Source of the DNA: Actinomycetota bacterium
Lineage (GTDB): Bacteria > Actinomycetota > Actinomycetes > Nanopelagicales > Nanopelagicaceae
Assembly: GCA_010028225.1 (NCBI GenBank)
Contig: RGOY01000014.1
Span: 1-15,062 of the forward strand
Reading direction: 5' to 3'
DNA: 15,062 nucleotides
A model generated the notes under the pieces. It ran no database searches and had not been told where the DNA came from. It saw only the letters and a list, made by a program, of their open reading frames with translations. Of this stretch, positions 13,857 through 15,062 are shown piece by piece (within the stretch, counting starts at the first letter, position 1; the number at the start of each line of letters is the position of its first letter). A program made the translations under genes and the position numbers.

Positions 13857-14295
13857 TTGACCTCAAGAGTTCTTTGACGCTACCGCGGCCGACAAGTTGG
13901 GCTTCAGGATCAACTTCAAGCCATGGCTCCAGCACAAATCTGCGCAAGTGAGCCCTTGGGTGTGGCAGTGAGAGATTCTCGGATTGAATCACCAGATCTC
14001 CCATAGAGATGATGTCCAGGTCGATTGTGCGTGGACCATTAATCTCTTCTCTTACTCTCCCGAGATTCTTCTCAATCTCCATCAGTTTCTTGAGAAGTTC
14101 CTCGGCTTCAAGTTCGCATTCACCGAGAACTACAGCATTGAGATAGTCACCCTGTGGTGGCCCACCCACGGGCTCGGTCTCGATCAGAGTAGAAACTCGC
14201 TCGATAGTCAGAAAAGTGGCCATTTCTTTGAGCGCACTTTGAATGTAGCTTTCGCGGTCTCCTAGATTAGAACCAAGTGCAATTACTGCTCTCAT
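13843..14295 (-). CDS. folK: 2-amino-4-hydroxy-6-hydroxymethyldihydropteridine diphosphokinase
   Basis: FolK transfers pyrophosphate from ATP to the hydroxymethyl-pterin, preparing it for dihydropteroate synthase. The 150 residues are a normal single-domain length. The start A-L-G-S-N-L-G-D at 6-13, G-P-R-T-I-D-L-D at 87-94 (metal-binding aspartates 92 and 94), and L-P-H-P-R-A-H-L-R-R-F-V-L-E-P at 110-124 are the family signatures. Its ATG overlaps the folB stop by four bases. The last four codons and stop overlap the end of the convergent secreted-protein gene, so both proteins use the same 14 bases on opposite strands. Confidence 0.97.
   Translation of the reverse strand: MRAVIALGSNLGDRESYIQSALKEMATFLTIERVSTLIETEPVGGPPQGDYLNAVVLGECELEAEELLKKLMEIEKNLGRVREEINGPRTIDLDIISMGDLVIQSENLSLPHPRAHLRRFVLEPWLEVDPEAQLVGRGSVKELLRSIKPS
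13852..13867. terminator. possible weak bidirectional terminator hairpin
   Basis: CTTGA (13852-13856) and TCAAG (13863-13867) form a 5-base stem with a 6-base loop at the point where the two convergent genes overlap. On the + strand AGTTCTTT follows; on the minus strand CCTTCTTAAAT follows. The stem is short and A/T-rich, so this is a weak candidate, but it is the only hairpin seen at this junction. Confidence 0.3.
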
Positions 14296-14642
14296 CGCCG
14301 AATAGTCACAGAGATGTCATCGACCTTCACTCCAACAGGAGCTTCGGGCTTGTGAACTGTCACTTCGATTGTGGAGAGTGCAAACTCCTCCTTCAGGGAA
14401 GTGGCAATTATTTCAGCCAATCTTTCGATTAGTCGATATGGCCCTGATTCGATGAGTTCTTTGACCCGCGCAGTCATTGCGCCGTAATCAACAGTATCTT
14501 CAATCGAGTCAGAGTTGCCTGCCTTCTTGAGATCAAGGTGTAAAAGCAAATCGACGATAAAAAGTTGTCCATCGCGCTGTTCGAAATCAAAGAGACCATG
14601 GAATCCGCGTGCCTGGATTCCAGTAATTCTCAACTCATCCAT
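14292..14642 (-). CDS. folB: dihydroneopterin aldolase
   Basis: FolB cleaves dihydroneopterin to the hydroxymethyl-pterin and glycolaldehyde, the step before FolK. The 116-residue length fits the tunnel-fold octamer-forming family. E21, Y53 in V-D-Y-G, the L-I-E-R-L segment containing E73, and K98 in V-H-K-P-E-A-P correspond to the pterin-anchoring and catalytic residues. AAGGTGG lies seven bases before the ATG. The start is inside the end of folP (13-base overlap) and the stop overlaps folK by ATGA, so the three fol genes are probably translated from one message. Confidence 0.96.
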   Translation of the reverse strand: MDELRITGIQARGFHGLFDFEQRDGQLFIVDLLLHLDLKKAGNSDSIEDTVDYGAMTARVKELIESGPYRLIERLAEIIATSLKEEFALSTIEVTVHKPEAPVGVKVDDISVTIRR

Positions 14643-15062
14643 CTTTCAACCACCTTGATCGCATCCTTATGAGGCTTGACGCTATGCGTACGAACGCCCC
14701 ATATTCCCATCCGTGCCAGGAGTGTGGTGATCGCAATCGAGGCACTCTCGCGATCATCAGTATTTGCGCCATCAAGAAGTTCACCAAGAAATCTCTTCCG
14801 CGATGCCCCTACAAGCAGCGGAAAACCTAAGAGTGATATCCGCTCCAAGTCCTTGAGTAGCGCCCAGTTATCGACTGACTCTTTTGCAAACCCAAGACCT
14901 GGATCAATAATGATCTGATCAGGATCGATTCCTTCATTGACCAGTGCCTCAGTCCGCTCTGCAAGTTCGCGTCTGACATCACGGACTACATCTTCATAAT
15001 TTGCCTTGGTCTTCATCTCCTTGGAGTGACCCCGCCAGTGCATCGCTATGTACTGCACACCC
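14630..15062 (-). CDS. folP: dihydropteroate synthase (partial, N-terminus outside window)
   Basis: The frame is open through the right edge, so only the C-terminal 143 or so residues are present. FolP condenses the pterin pyrophosphate with p-aminobenzoate and is the sulfonamide target. Visible features of the TIM barrel are A-M-H-W-R-G-H at the left of the fragment, D-P-G-L-G-F-A-K, G-A-S-R-K-R-F-L-G (the pABA/phosphate-binding strand), and R-T-H-S-V near the C-terminus. The GTG at 15058 is internal, since family homology continues beyond it. It overlaps folB by 13 bases and heads the fol group seen here; folE, often next upstream, would lie outside the window. Confidence 0.95.
   Translation of the reverse strand, partial: GVQYIAMHWRGHSKEMKTKANYEDVVRDVRRELAERTEALVNEGIDPDQIIIDPGLGFAKESVDNWALLKDLERISLLGFPLLVGASRKRFLGELLDGANTDDRESASIAITTLLARMGIWGVRTHSVKPHKDAIKVVERWMS

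Noticed and set aside
1..15062. tRNA, rRNA, CRISPR array, insertion sequence or attachment site
   Set aside because: No cloverleaf, regularly spaced repeat, transposase or flanking duplicated site was seen on either strand by reading.

Overview
The window looks like a compact, gene-dense piece of an actinobacterial (Actinomycetota) chromosome. Three things point there: actinobacterial-type gene versions (an ArgA/Rv2747-like GNAT, a short MutY with a helical C-terminus, a ClpC with UVR region), a gene order resembling the Mycobacterium and Streptomyces fol-pan-coaX-lysS-clpC block, and a secreted protein whose Cys/Lys-rich C-terminus I associate with small-genome freshwater Actinobacteria. Moderate base composition, 1 to 19 base gaps and many start/stop overlaps suggest a streamlined genome of the planktonic (Nanopelagicales/acI-like) type. 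The phylum is well supported; the finer placement is inference.

Layout. (1) Bases 1-451 hold the end of a phage- or plasmid-style gene and three tiny overlapping membrane-protein genes on the + strand. They run by a 4-base overlap into (2) an uncharacterised cysteine-containing protein (448-1071), then radA and mutY, all +. These last two are DNA repair and recombination genes. (3) On the minus strand from 12010 down to 3268 lies one long run: panC, nadB, nadC, coaX, lysS, argA, clpC. It makes pantothenate, quinolinate-derived NAD and CoA, charges tRNA-Lys, starts arginine synthesis and ends with the ClpC AAA+ unfoldase. (4) A + strand gene for a 557-residue exported protein of unknown function (12183-13856) sits inside the otherwise minus-strand block. 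(5) folP (partial), folB and folK, overlapping on the minus strand, make dihydropteroate precursors of folate.

The metabolic theme of the minus-strand block is cofactor supply (folate, CoA, NAD) joined to translation and protein quality control. Genes often found at this locus in relatives (disA between radA and mutY; panD next to panC; lsr2 between lysS and clpC) are not present in the window.

Start sites were revised where a Shine-Dalgarno sequence decides: argA (GTG at 6397), nadC (ATG at 9555), panC (ATG at 12010), secreted protein (ATG at 12183). No rRNA, tRNA, CRISPR array, insertion sequence or classical strong terminator was seen. The least explained parts are the small-ORF cascade at the left edge and the exported protein, with its three CX7C pairs, Cys/Lys tail and structured leader.
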